NCBI RefSeq assembly: GCF_024125425.1
Contig: NZ_JAMXWN010000007.1
Coordinates: 1 to 64,000 of the forward strand
Reading direction: 5' to 3'
Origin: Sporolactobacillus kofuensis
GTDB lineage: Bacteria; Bacillota; Bacilli; Bacillales; Sporolactobacillaceae
Length of the DNA stretch: 64,000 nucleotides
Part shown: positions 26,525 through 33,975 of the stretch, in pieces
Numbering within the stretch: the stretch's first letter is position 1
Layout of the letters: every line of letters begins with the position of its first letter
Notes under the pieces: generated by a model
Told to the model about the DNA's origin: nothing
The model's input: only the letters and a program-made list of their open reading frames with translations
The model's database searches: none
Position numbers and translations under genes: made by a program

Positions 26525-27640
26525 TCAGCTGGAGATACCCGTTTGCTGAATCTTAACAGATATTTTGCAATGAAAATGTGCTTGGCGATAACGTTCAGGC
26601 CAGGATTTCCCATCAAAATGATACGTGAAACTTCTGACTTGATCGCCCAATTGCAACGGGTCGATCCCTTTTTTTTGAAGTTGGTGTACGAGTTTTTTGG
26701 CTTGATAAGCCAAATCTCTTTCCAACTTTCTTTCCATTCTAGGTGCTGTTGCTTTACTGATCGATCCAGGGTATGCCTGACGGACTTGTCCGATGATCTT
26801 AACCTTTGCGAAGATCTCTGGTGAGGTGCTGTTACCGTTCCGAACGTTATAACTGACCGAAGTGTGCACATTACGCAAGGCAATATGTTTTCCCGGCGCA
26901 AATTGGAAGTCATAGACCCCTTGATTGAAATTCTGATAGAGCATTTTAAAAATAAAGGCTTTATTTTCAGAAATACTCATCACATACTTATCACGTTTGA
27001 ATAATGCGAGTCCCCGCATTTCAATATGATCATCCTTTTTCCGAATTATAGGCATAAAGGGATCCATATAAGTTCCATAGTATGCATACAAAAAGGTGGA
27101 CAGATCACTATCCGGATAATTCTGTTCATTGTTATGAATGATCATATCCTGTACATAGCGTGCAATAGGAATTTGGGTTTGATAATTCTCTGATGTGAGT
27201 AACTCTTTGCAGCTGCCATCGACAATTGCTAAATTCAGATCACGCGGTACATCCGGATCGCGATTACGGAACGTTAATTGCTTGGCTAAGCCGTGTTTTG
27301 CCAGTCGTTTATTATAAAGTATTAATCGAATCTTGCCTGGACGGATGACTCTCTGACCCTCGGATTGAAATTTATCGACTAACGATTTGCCATCATAGGT
27401 TTTCCCGCTGAGGTTACGAATCATTGATGCGGTTGTAGGCATACCTGCCCCTTGGCTCCCCTGATTGCCGCTTTGAACAAAGTTCGGCATCGTAATTGTT
27501 CCGATTACTTTTCCATTTCCAATATAATCATAGCCCTCTCCTTCTATAATCAGGATATCATCGATGATACTGGTTGGAATGCAGCCTGCGAGAAAAATGA
27601 AACAAAGAAAAAGTGAAGTTAGGGTTATTTTTCGCTTCAT
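26525..27640 (-). CDS. gerKC: Spore germinant receptor C subunit (Ger(x)C family lipoprotein)
   Basis: 371-aa lipoprotein: signal peptide MKRKITLTSLFLCFIFLAGC with lipobox cysteine C20, then the Ger(x)C domains to the C-terminus. In spores it sits on the outer face of the inner membrane as part of the A/B/C receptor complex. ATG 27640 overlaps the gerKB stop (ATGA), giving the correct signal peptide; the longer frame upstream would destroy it. It is the last gene of the four-gene operon. The K in the symbol is only a label for the GerA/GerK-type receptor; the germinant is unknown. Confidence 0.88.
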   Translation of the reverse strand: MKRKITLTSLFLCFIFLAGCIPTSIIDDILIIEGEGYDYIGNGKVIGTITMPNFVQSGNQGSQGAGMPTTASMIRNLSGKTYDGKSLVDKFQSEGQRVIRPGKIRLILYNKRLAKHGLAKQLTFRNRDPDVPRDLNLAIVDGSCKELLTSENYQTQIPIARYVQDMIIHNNEQNYPDSDLSTFLYAYYGTYMDPFMPIIRKKDDHIEMRGLALFKRDKYVMSISENKAFIFKMLYQNFNQGVYDFQFAPGKHIALRNVHTSVSYNVRNGNSTSPEIFAKVKIIGQVRQAYPGSISKATAPRMERKLERDLAYQAKKLVHQLQKKGIDPLQLGDQVRSFTYHFDGKSWPERYRQAHFHCKISVKIQQTGISS

Positions 27641-28746
27641 GCGGATTCTCCAGAAAGAATTTTTTTTAGCCATTGGCAAAAAAGAAGTAAAGGAATGTAG
27701 AGATAAATAAAGATAAATCCGGAGTTGTTTATGAGAGCGCCTACTTGTTTGACTTGTTCACCATTTTGAATAAGTACAGTAAGCACAATGGTAAGAATTA
27801 AAATGCCAATTAATGAATATTTCATTTTCACATTTGGAAAGGTGAATTTGATGCCCCGTGCAAGAACCCAGGAACAGAGACTGATCACAGGAACAAGGTT
27901 CCAGAGCAAAATAATGACGCAAATGATGTCAATGTGTTCCAAAAATGGAAACCGGACGCTCTTCCAAAAGGTAAGTGCGGGCCAAATCGTGTTCTGCAAT
28001 TCTCCTTGACCAAAAAAGAGAATGGAGAGAAGAACAATCATCAAGTAGGTATACATGGTTGTAAGAAGACCAAAGTACGCCCATTTCTTTGCATCTTTTG
28101 GGCTTTTAATAAATGGATAGACAAATAAGAGAAATTCAAAGCCAAGATAGGCAAATGTGGACACGAAGCTAGAGGATAAAATGTCCTGTAGGCCGTGATC
28201 AAATATCGGCAACAGATTGGAAAAATGCGCGTGCGGAACAACGAATATAGCTGTTGAAAATACGGGCACAAGATAAATAAAACTGAGCAGACAAACACCA
28301 AGTATATTTCGGATTCCGCCTATAACGATGTACCAAACAATGAGGCAAAATAAGATTGAAAAAGAAAGCGTGGATAATTGATTAAAGATCTCAACTTGAA
28401 GAATTTCAATGATGCTCCTCAAGTAAGCGACAGAAAAGCCAATGACATAAAGGAAGGATAAAAAGTTCAGTATAGCGCCGATCCGTTTGCCAAAGATACG
28501 GTAATGCACGGAAAATAGATCTGGCGTTCCATATTTTCGTTCATTTTCAAGAAGGCGCAGAATGAACCACATGACAAGAAGCGTAGAAAGACCGCTGATC
28601 AAGACCGCAATCCATGCATCTTGCCCGCTCGCTTTTGTGACAACACTAGCAAAAGAAAGAAAACCCACGCCGATTTGCATCGCTTGTGGGATAAAAAAGG
28701 CAGCTAGTGGACCGACTGTATGGGTTTCATTGATTTTCTTCATCAC
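27637..28746 (-). CDS. gerKB: Spore germinant receptor B subunit (spore permease family)
   Basis: 369-aa membrane protein of the GerB/amino-acid-permease-like spore permease family, with about ten hydrophobic segments. It begins INETHTVGPLAAFFIPQAMQIGVG, close to the usual start of GerAB homologues. The B subunit binds the germinant in the inner spore membrane. The start is ATG 28746 or the next ATG codon. It begins 29 nt after gerKA and overlaps gerKC by 4 nt. Confidence 0.9.
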   Translation of the reverse strand: MMKKINETHTVGPLAAFFIPQAMQIGVGFLSFASVVTKASGQDAWIAVLISGLSTLLVMWFILRLLENERKYGTPDLFSVHYRIFGKRIGAILNFLSFLYVIGFSVAYLRSIIEILQVEIFNQLSTLSFSILFCLIVWYIVIGGIRNILGVCLLSFIYLVPVFSTAIFVVPHAHFSNLLPIFDHGLQDILSSSFVSTFAYLGFEFLLFVYPFIKSPKDAKKWAYFGLLTTMYTYLMIVLLSILFFGQGELQNTIWPALTFWKSVRFPFLEHIDIICVIILLWNLVPVISLCSWVLARGIKFTFPNVKMKYSLIGILILTIVLTVLIQNGEQVKQVGALINNSGFIFIYLYIPLLLFCQWLKKILSGESA

Positions 28747-28775
28747 GTCTCAATCTCCTCATGGTATCCGTTCGC

Positions 28776-30290
28776 TTACTCATCAATGTCTGGCGAATGT
28801 TTTCCTTTTTTTGCAAGCAAGCGTTTTTGATTTGAACGATGAGCATCTCCTGACCGTAGAAACAGTGGACGCATCGTCTGTTGATTCAAGGGTAAGCGAA
28901 TGTAAGCATCCTTTAAATCGGTGACACGTACGGGATAAATAGGTTCAATAAACGGCCGTCCAAGCGAGGTCAATTTGATCAAATGGCAAACAAAAGCCAT
29001 GAAGCATAGAGCAACTCCAAGTAAGCCAAGGATCTGTGCCGAGATAATAAATGGAAATCGGATAAATCGAATCGTTGTCGCCATTCTATAGTTGGGCGTA
29101 ATAAATGCAGCTAGTGCCGACATGGCAATAATGATCAATAAAATATTGCTGGTCACGCCGGCTTGGACAGACGCTGTTCCAATAACAATACCACCCACAA
29201 TACCAATCGTCTGTCCCACTTTTGTTGGCAGGCGCGCCCCTGCTTCCCTGAGCAGTTCAATCATAATCTCCAGCAATAAAACTTCTATAATTGGGTCGTA
29301 AGGAACCGAGCTTCTCGAAACAATTAACGTCCCCATCAAATCTTTTGGTACTAATTGATAATGATAGGTGAGAACAGCGACATACAATGCTGAAGACGCT
29401 GCGGAGAAGGCAATTGCGAAAAGTCTCAGTAGACGATAACTCGAAGCAATCGGCCAGGCAAGAAAATAATCGTCATAGGCAGCGAAAAATTCGACAATTG
29501 TTGAAGGAAGAATTAAAGCGGTCGGTGATCCATCCACCACAACAGCAATTTTCCCCTCACACATTGCTCCAGCTACACGATCTGGGCGTTCTGTATCGAG
29601 AAATTGAGGAAAAATGGAATTCGAATTATCGGCAATCAGCAAGGCCAGGTTTGTTGCATCGATCAAATTGACGATTTCCAAGTCCGTAATTCTTTGCTTA
29701 ATGGTATTCAGATTTTCTTTGTTCGCAATGCCCTCAACATAGAGAATACAGACGCGTGTCCGCGACATTTTGCCAACGCGCATTTCTTCGACTGAAAATT
29801 GAGGAATCGGAATGCGTTTGCGGACCAAATTAATATTCGCATCAATGGATTCAATAAAGGATTCACGAGGGCCAATAATACTTGTTTCAATTTCCGGCTG
29901 GTCAACTTGCCTCCCCTGTGCCTTTATTGATGGAATGACCAGGCAGTCCGGTCGATTTTCATTTTCTTGGATGATAATAAATCCTTCAAGCAATTTGGAC
30001 TGTATGACGGCCATATCTTTGGTTCGAATTATTTTCTCAACCGGAAGGGTTGCTTGCGCATCCGCGATATTATGTACGCGATTACTGTAAAGTACAGGGA
30101 AAATATCACGATGGATGTAATCAACATCGACCATTGTCTGAATAAAAGAAACCCAGCAGGTAAATGTTTCACCCTTGTGTTTAAAATGGGTGAAATCCGG
30201 GTTGGATTTTAATTGATTGATTAAATCAGCTATGGTTTTAACCGGTGTGTCCGGATCTACTTGATCAAGTCGTTTCTTCTTCCAAAACAT
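28776..30290 (-). CDS. gerKA: Spore germinant receptor A subunit (GerA family)
   Basis: 504-aa GerA-family protein: a large N-terminal cytoplasmic region (about 1-270), then about five membrane helices, and a basic, hydrophilic C-terminal tail. Typical segments are YVEGIANKENLN, DGSPTALILPSTIVEFF and GTLIVSRSSVPYDPIIEVLLLEI. With B and C it forms the inner-membrane receptor that triggers germination. ATG 30290 has CGGAG upstream and follows a small membrane-protein gene by 23 nt. Which germinant is recognised cannot be told. Confidence 0.93.
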   Translation of the reverse strand: MFWKKKRLDQVDPDTPVKTIADLINQLKSNPDFTHFKHKGETFTCWVSFIQTMVDVDYIHRDIFPVLYSNRVHNIADAQATLPVEKIIRTKDMAVIQSKLLEGFIIIQENENRPDCLVIPSIKAQGRQVDQPEIETSIIGPRESFIESIDANINLVRKRIPIPQFSVEEMRVGKMSRTRVCILYVEGIANKENLNTIKQRITDLEIVNLIDATNLALLIADNSNSIFPQFLDTERPDRVAGAMCEGKIAVVVDGSPTALILPSTIVEFFAAYDDYFLAWPIASSYRLLRLFAIAFSAASSALYVAVLTYHYQLVPKDLMGTLIVSRSSVPYDPIIEVLLLEIMIELLREAGARLPTKVGQTIGIVGGIVIGTASVQAGVTSNILLIIIAMSALAAFITPNYRMATTIRFIRFPFIISAQILGLLGVALCFMAFVCHLIKLTSLGRPFIEPIYPVRVTDLKDAYIRLPLNQQTMRPLFLRSGDAHRSNQKRLLAKKGKHSPDIDE

Positions 30291-30313
30291 AGTATGTGCT
30301 CCGTTTCATTACA

Positions 30314-30523
30314 TTAATTACCGTTTGCGTGCTCCGAAATTTTTGCTTTTTTCTTTTCTACCTTACTTTGTTCTATATAAAGCACAATGAACGGTATAAT
30401 ATTTGGAAATAAAACGAGGATGTATGTGAAGAGTAATGCAAAAAAATTGAACCGAAGTAAAATAAAAACTAAGAATAGAAAGAGAAAAATAAAATAACTT
30501 AGGAATAAAAAAATACAAACCAT
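30314..30523 (-). CDS. Small membrane protein, candidate germinant-receptor D subunit
   Basis: 69-aa protein with two hydrophobic helices (about 2-23 and 28-51) and a short charged tail (EQSKVEKKKAKISEHANGN). It has a good AAAGGATGG ribosome binding site and lies 23 nt upstream of gerKA on the same strand, so it is the first gene of the ger operon. Small two-helix 'D' proteins occur in many ger operons of spore formers and modulate receptor function; location, size and topology fit. I see no diagnostic sequence motif, so this is an inference from context. Confidence 0.6.
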   Translation of the reverse strand: MVCIFLFLSYFIFLFLFLVFILLRFNFFALLFTYILVLFPNIIPFIVLYIEQSKVEKKKAKISEHANGN

Positions 30524-30771
30524 TTTCTATCCATCCTTTGGTGAGCAAATAATAGCACGAACATTAGTTTCAGTATTAACTCTTTCTCTTCCGGTTCACA
30601 TGAGTATCTTTAGATCTTGAGTTATTTTCCCTATGAATGAAAAAATTATTCTATTTTATTAAAGGTTATTTAGAATTCAAGGATGAGCGGTCACAGAAAG
30701 AGTAAGTATCACGAAAAAATAATGACGAGCTCTTGAATCCGCTTTTCTTTTCTACAGTCCCTGTGGTAAAG
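30524..30771. other. Divergent region between the ger operon and tagG
   Basis: AT-rich, no gene. The ger operon promoter should lie at roughly 30540-30640; I could not identify a convincing SigG pair of hexamers. Confidence 0.4.
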
Positions 30772-30800
30772 TTGACTTTGTGAGTTTTACGGAATTTACT
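30772..30800 (+). promoter_or_regulatory. Putative tagGH promoter
   Basis: TTGACT (30772-30777), 17-nt spacer, TTTACT (30795-30800), 32 nt before the tagG ATG. The -35 is good and the -10 weak. Confidence 0.4.
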
Positions 30801-30831
30801 AATAGAAATGTTCATTGGAAGGATTACTACT

Positions 30832-31668
30832 ATGAAATCTGCATGGAAAGTGATTAAGGAACAGATTAGCAGCTTTTATCTGATCAGGCGACTGTCCCTT
30901 TATGAACTGAAGAGTGAGAATACGAATAATTATCTTGGTACGGCGTGGGTGGTCATTAACCCATTGATTCAGATCTTCATTTACTGGCTTGTTTTTGGAA
31001 AAATCTTGGGAAGAAGCAATAAAATACCGGTCGACAACGGTCAGGTTGCTCCTTACATAATCTGGCTCATTTCGGGAATTATCGTTTGGTTTTTCATTCA
31101 GCCGGCGATAATCCAAGGGTCAAAATCCATTTATTCACGAATTCGTTTTATCGCAAAAATGAACTTTCCGATGAGCGCGATCCCAAGCTACGTCATTCTT
31201 GAAAAATTTTATCAGCATCTGATGATCACAGGAATTGTTTTCGTTATTCTGCAATTCACTAAGTATCACGTCAGTGTCTATATCATTCAACTGCCTTATT
31301 TTATGTTTGCTGCATTGGCATTCCTTTTTTCTGTTTCCTTGATCACATCGACGCTGTCTACGATTATTCGTGATGTACATCAGGTTCTGATTTCGATTAT
31401 GCGGATGTTGTTTTACTTAACTCCGTTTCTATGGGAACCTGCGCGTCTTACGGCTGCCGGTATGCCGAGTTACATTGAGAAAATTTTGTTGCTTAATCCA
31501 ATGTATTATCTTGTACAAGGCTACCGCTCGACATTGCTCGGCGCATCTTGGTACGGTCTCGATCACATTTGGTATACAGCTTACTTCTGGGGATTTGTAC
31601 TCGTAACTCTGATTTTTGGATCAGCAATCCATCTGAAATTCAGGGATCATTTTGTAGATTATTTGTAA
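30832..31668 (+). CDS. tagG: Teichoic acid ABC transporter permease TagG
   Basis: 278-aa ABC2-type permease with six membrane helices. Typical TagG/TarG segments are NYLGTAWVVINPLIQIFIYWLVFG, YLTPFLWEP and LLNPMYYLVQGYR. With TagH it exports wall teichoic acid polymers across the cytoplasmic membrane. ATG 30832 is preferred over 30808 because GGAAGG lies 9 nt upstream and the product starts at the conserved helix. It is followed after 13 nt by tagH. No tag/tar biosynthetic genes are adjacent. Confidence 0.93.
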   Translation: MKSAWKVIKEQISSFYLIRRLSLYELKSENTNNYLGTAWVVINPLIQIFIYWLVFGKILGRSNKIPVDNGQVAPYIIWLISGIIVWFFIQPAIIQGSKSIYSRIRFIAKMNFPMSAIPSYVILEKFYQHLMITGIVFVILQFTKYHVSVYIIQLPYFMFAALAFLFSVSLITSTLSTIIRDVHQVLISIMRMLFYLTPFLWEPARLTAAGMPSYIEKILLLNPMYYLVQGYRSTLLGASWYGLDHIWYTAYFWGFVLVTLIFGSAIHLKFRDHFVDYL

Positions 31669-31681
31669 GGGGCCTCCATTT

Positions 31682-32476
31682 ATGGAAAAATCAGTAGTGG
31701 TAAAAAATGTATCAAAAAAATATAAAATGTACACGAAAAACTCAGAGAAGATTCTCGATCTGATTTCACCAAAGGGATATGGTAAAACATTTTACGCCCT
31801 GAATGATATTAGTTTTGAGGCGAACAAAGGTGATGTGGTCGGTATTATTGGCGTCAATGGTTCAGGAAAATCAACACTTTCCAACATCATTGCCGGTATC
31901 ATTCCGCCAACATCAGGTACCGTCGAGACTCATGGAGAAGCGGCATTGATAGCCATTCAGTCTGGGTTAAAGAAAGAACTGACCGGTAGAGAGAACATTG
32001 AGCTCAAATGCCTCATGCTTGGCTTTAATAAAAGTCAAATAAAAGAATTAACTCCTCAGATTATTGAATTTGCCGACATTGGTGATTTTATTGATCAACC
32101 GGTAAAAACCTACTCAAGTGGGATGAAATCAAGACTAGGCTTCGCAATTTCTATTCATATTGATCCGGATATATTGGTGATTGATGAGGCACTTTCCGTC
32201 GGTGATCAAACGTTCGCTGACAAATGTCTTGATAAAATGAATGAATTTAAGGAAAAAGGGAAAACGATCTTTTTCATTAGCCATTCCATTAGCCAGATGA
32301 AGAAGTTCTGTGAGAAAGCATTATGGATTCAATATGGACATGTTGAGCAATACGGTTTAATGGAAGAGGTAATGCCGGAGTATGAAAAATTCATCAAGGC
32401 GTACAAAAAAATGACAAAACAAGAGAAGAAAGCTCTTGCAAATAAAGTGAAAAAGAGCCGTATGATAAAATCCTGA
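31682..32476 (+). CDS. tagH: Teichoic acid ABC transporter ATP-binding protein TagH
   Basis: 264-aa ATPase: Walker A GVNGSGKST (about 57-65), signature YSSGMKSRL, Walker B ILVIDEALSVGDQ and the H-loop FISHS. It energises teichoic acid export with TagG. It has the short form (264 aa, as in Staphylococcus TarH) and lacks the long C-terminal extension of B. subtilis TagH (about 527 aa). It ends in a lysine-rich helix. GGGGCC lies upstream of ATG 31682. Confidence 0.94.
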   Translation: MEKSVVVKNVSKKYKMYTKNSEKILDLISPKGYGKTFYALNDISFEANKGDVVGIIGVNGSGKSTLSNIIAGIIPPTSGTVETHGEAALIAIQSGLKKELTGRENIELKCLMLGFNKSQIKELTPQIIEFADIGDFIDQPVKTYSSGMKSRLGFAISIHIDPDILVIDEALSVGDQTFADKCLDKMNEFKEKGKTIFFISHSISQMKKFCEKALWIQYGHVEQYGLMEEVMPEYEKFIKAYKKMTKQEKKALANKVKKSRMIKS

Positions 32477-32499
32477 GCGTTAAAGCGCTCAGGATTTTT
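32467..32499 (+). terminator. tagGH terminator
   Basis: AATCCTGAGCG pairs with CGCTCAGGATT, followed by TTTTTC. The tagH stop codon lies in the 5' arm. Confidence 0.92.
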
Positions 32500-32512
32500 C
32501 AAAAGAAAAGAA

Positions 32513-32610
32513 ACTTTTTGCTTAAAAATGAGCAAAGATGCGAGACGCCTCGCGAACAGGTGCCCTTCGGTGCGTCCGCGACAAGCGAGCAATCGGAGCA
32601 TAATTGATCA
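32513..32610 (+). repeat. Structured intergenic repeat, internally deleted copy
   Basis: Has the AACTTTTTGCTTAAAAATGA head, AAGATGCGAGACGCC and the tail ACAAGCGAGCAATCGGAGCA, but lacks most of the middle. It lies 14 bp after the tagH terminator and is in the same orientation as tagH. Confidence 0.82.
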
Positions 32611-32678
32611 AGATCATGGACCGGACCTTTTTGTTCGCGGTTTTTCTAATTTTTCGCGTGAGCCCAGCAATAAAAAAA

Positions 32679-32703
32679 AAATCCGCAGAACGATTGCGGA
32701 TTT
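32679..32703. terminator. Bidirectional terminator-like hairpin
   Basis: AAATCCGCA pairs with TGCGGATTT around a 7-nt loop. On the minus strand it is followed by a long T-run (complement of A10 at 32671-32681); on the plus strand by TTTCTAG. Confidence 0.6.
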
Positions 32704-33043
32704 CTAGTGAATTGGGGTTAGGGTTATTGTAAGTATTCCACATTATTCATTTCTTAAACATAATTGCAGATTTTCACGTCTTTCACTAATGAACACTTCT
32801 GAACGCCAATAGCTGGCATTAAATAAGATTTTTAGAATCAATACATATGTAAGCGTTTTTATTGTATAATAATGTTTAAAAACTTAGATAATCGTTCATA
32901 GTGACTATTAAATGATCATTATATTGATTCTTATTCGTAAAAACAGACACGTCGTTTTTTATTAATGCTTAGGAGGGAGGAAGGGTCATTTAGAAAGTAA
33001 AATAATGTAACCGTTTACTTTACTTTTGGATGATCTGTCATTC
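32704..33043 (+). other. Region upstream of the FbpA-like gene
   Basis: Contains a cre-like site (32847-32861, one mismatch) immediately before TATAAT (32865-32870). It also has a very strong Shine-Dalgarno-like run (AGGAGGGAGGAAGGG, 32971-32985) that has no proper start codon after it, and an AAAGTAAA / TTTACTTT inverted pair (32994-33023). A poor Fur-box-like sequence begins near 32913. No gene seen. Confidence 0.4.
32847..32861. promoter_or_regulatory. Candidate cre before the FbpA-like gene
   Basis: ATGTAAGCGTTTTTA has one mismatch to the cre consensus and lies directly upstream of a TATAAT hexamer. Single-mismatch sites are expected by chance in a window this long, so position is the main support. 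Confidence 0.4.
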
Positions 33044-33220
33044 ATGAATCACATTAACGTGTTGCGAAGAGCGGTTGAGAATCGGAAAAAATATTTGATA
33101 AAAGTACTTGAACAAAACTTAGTGACAAAAGCATCCGATCGTCTAAATGAATGGACACTCTCTGAACTGGAAAACGAATGGAGACGCTATCAGAAGAGTC
33201 AAGAAAAAGACATTGGTTAA
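33044..33220 (+). CDS. FbpA-like small basic protein (Fur-regulated basic protein family)
   Basis: 58 aa from ATG 33044, or 64 aa from TTG 33026. The pattern LRRAVENRKKYLIKVLEQN, then EWTLSELENEWRRYQ, resembles the Bacillus FbpA family, whose members are small proteins induced by iron limitation and thought to help a small RNA in iron sparing. Neither start has a strong ribosome binding site; GGATGA before 33044 is the better one. The region 41 nt further up carries a strong but unused Shine-Dalgarno run. No clear Fur box was found, so iron control is unproven. Confidence 0.6.
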   Translation: MNHINVLRRAVENRKKYLIKVLEQNLVTKASDRLNEWTLSELENEWRRYQKSQEKDIG

Positions 33221-33317
33221 TTATTTAGTAATTGATAAAGCATGAGCACAAAAAGATTTGTTACAATAGACACGAATCATCCGCAGATTGCGGACGTAGT
33301 GCGGAGGTGAAGATCAA

Positions 33318-33821
33318 TTGAATGAATCTTTTATGTTTCGTGATTTCTATGGGAATAAGGTAAATCTTGCGCTTTCCTCAGCGCCTTTTTCTGAGCAACC
33401 GAAACATGTTTGGGTTATTTGCCGATTTCATCGACAATGGCTGCTTACACTCCATTCAAAACGCGGACTAGAATTTCCAGGAGGAAAAGTGGAAGCTGGT
33501 GAGCAGGCAGAAGACGCTGCAGCCAGAGAGGTGTTTGAGGAAACCGGAGCACATGTTGGTCAACTCTATTACATTGGCCAATATCAGGTTGTTGGCAAAA
33601 ATGAGCAGATCATTAAAAATATATATTTTGCAGAGATTGATCAACTTGTTTTGAAGCAGGATTACATGGAAACAGATGGACCGAGATTGTATAGCCATTT
33701 GCCGATCAAGATAAAGGACAACAAGAAATTCAGTTTCTTAATGAAGGACCAAGTTCTTGCTGAATCCATGAAAGCAATTCGCCAACAGCAATGGACACCT
33801 GTATCTGAGTTACGCGTATAG
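33318..33821 (+). CDS. ytkD: Nudix hydrolase, YtkD-like nucleoside triphosphatase
   Basis: 167-aa Nudix protein with a complete box GGKVEAGEQ...REVFEETGA (about residues 55-78). Its size and N-terminal F.D..GN.V pattern fit Bacillus YtkD, which hydrolyses 8-oxo-dGTP and related triphosphates and has also been linked to RNA 5' pyrophosphate removal. The start is TTG 33318, with GGAGGTGA 8 nt upstream. Its location near pckA agrees with the B. subtilis ytkD-pckA neighbourhood. A terminator follows. Confidence 0.88.
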   Translation: MNESFMFRDFYGNKVNLALSSAPFSEQPKHVWVICRFHRQWLLTLHSKRGLEFPGGKVEAGEQAEDAAAREVFEETGAHVGQLYYIGQYQVVGKNEQIIKNIYFAEIDQLVLKQDYMETDGPRLYSHLPIKIKDNKKFSFLMKDQVLAESMKAIRQQQWTPVSELRV

Positions 33822-33858
33822 CCCCATGAAAGAAAAGCGAACTGCAACGCCTGAACGA

Positions 33859-33906
33859 AACCCTCGAGGTTGGGCAAGGGAAGAAGCCGACGTCGAGGGT
33901 GTTTTA
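33859..33906 (+). terminator. ytkD terminator
   Basis: ACCCTCGA pairs with TCGAGGGT, enclosing a 25-nt loop, followed by GTTTTATT. Confidence 0.65.
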
Positions 33907-33975
33907 TTACACTTTTTTGGTTTCATGCTATAAGAAATGGTAAGTCCTTCGTCTGTTTATGAATCCATTTTTGAA

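Noticed and set aside
30540-30640. SigG promoter of the ger operon
   Set aside because: Expected from biology, but no -35/-10 pair with acceptable spacing could be picked.
32913-32930. Fur box upstream of the FbpA-like gene
   Set aside because: Only about 10 of 14 fixed positions match the 7-1-7 consensus, close to what AT-rich DNA gives by chance.
32971-33010. Minimal ATG-TAA frame after the strong purine run
   Set aside because: The ATG is about 20 nt from the Shine-Dalgarno, too far for normal initiation.
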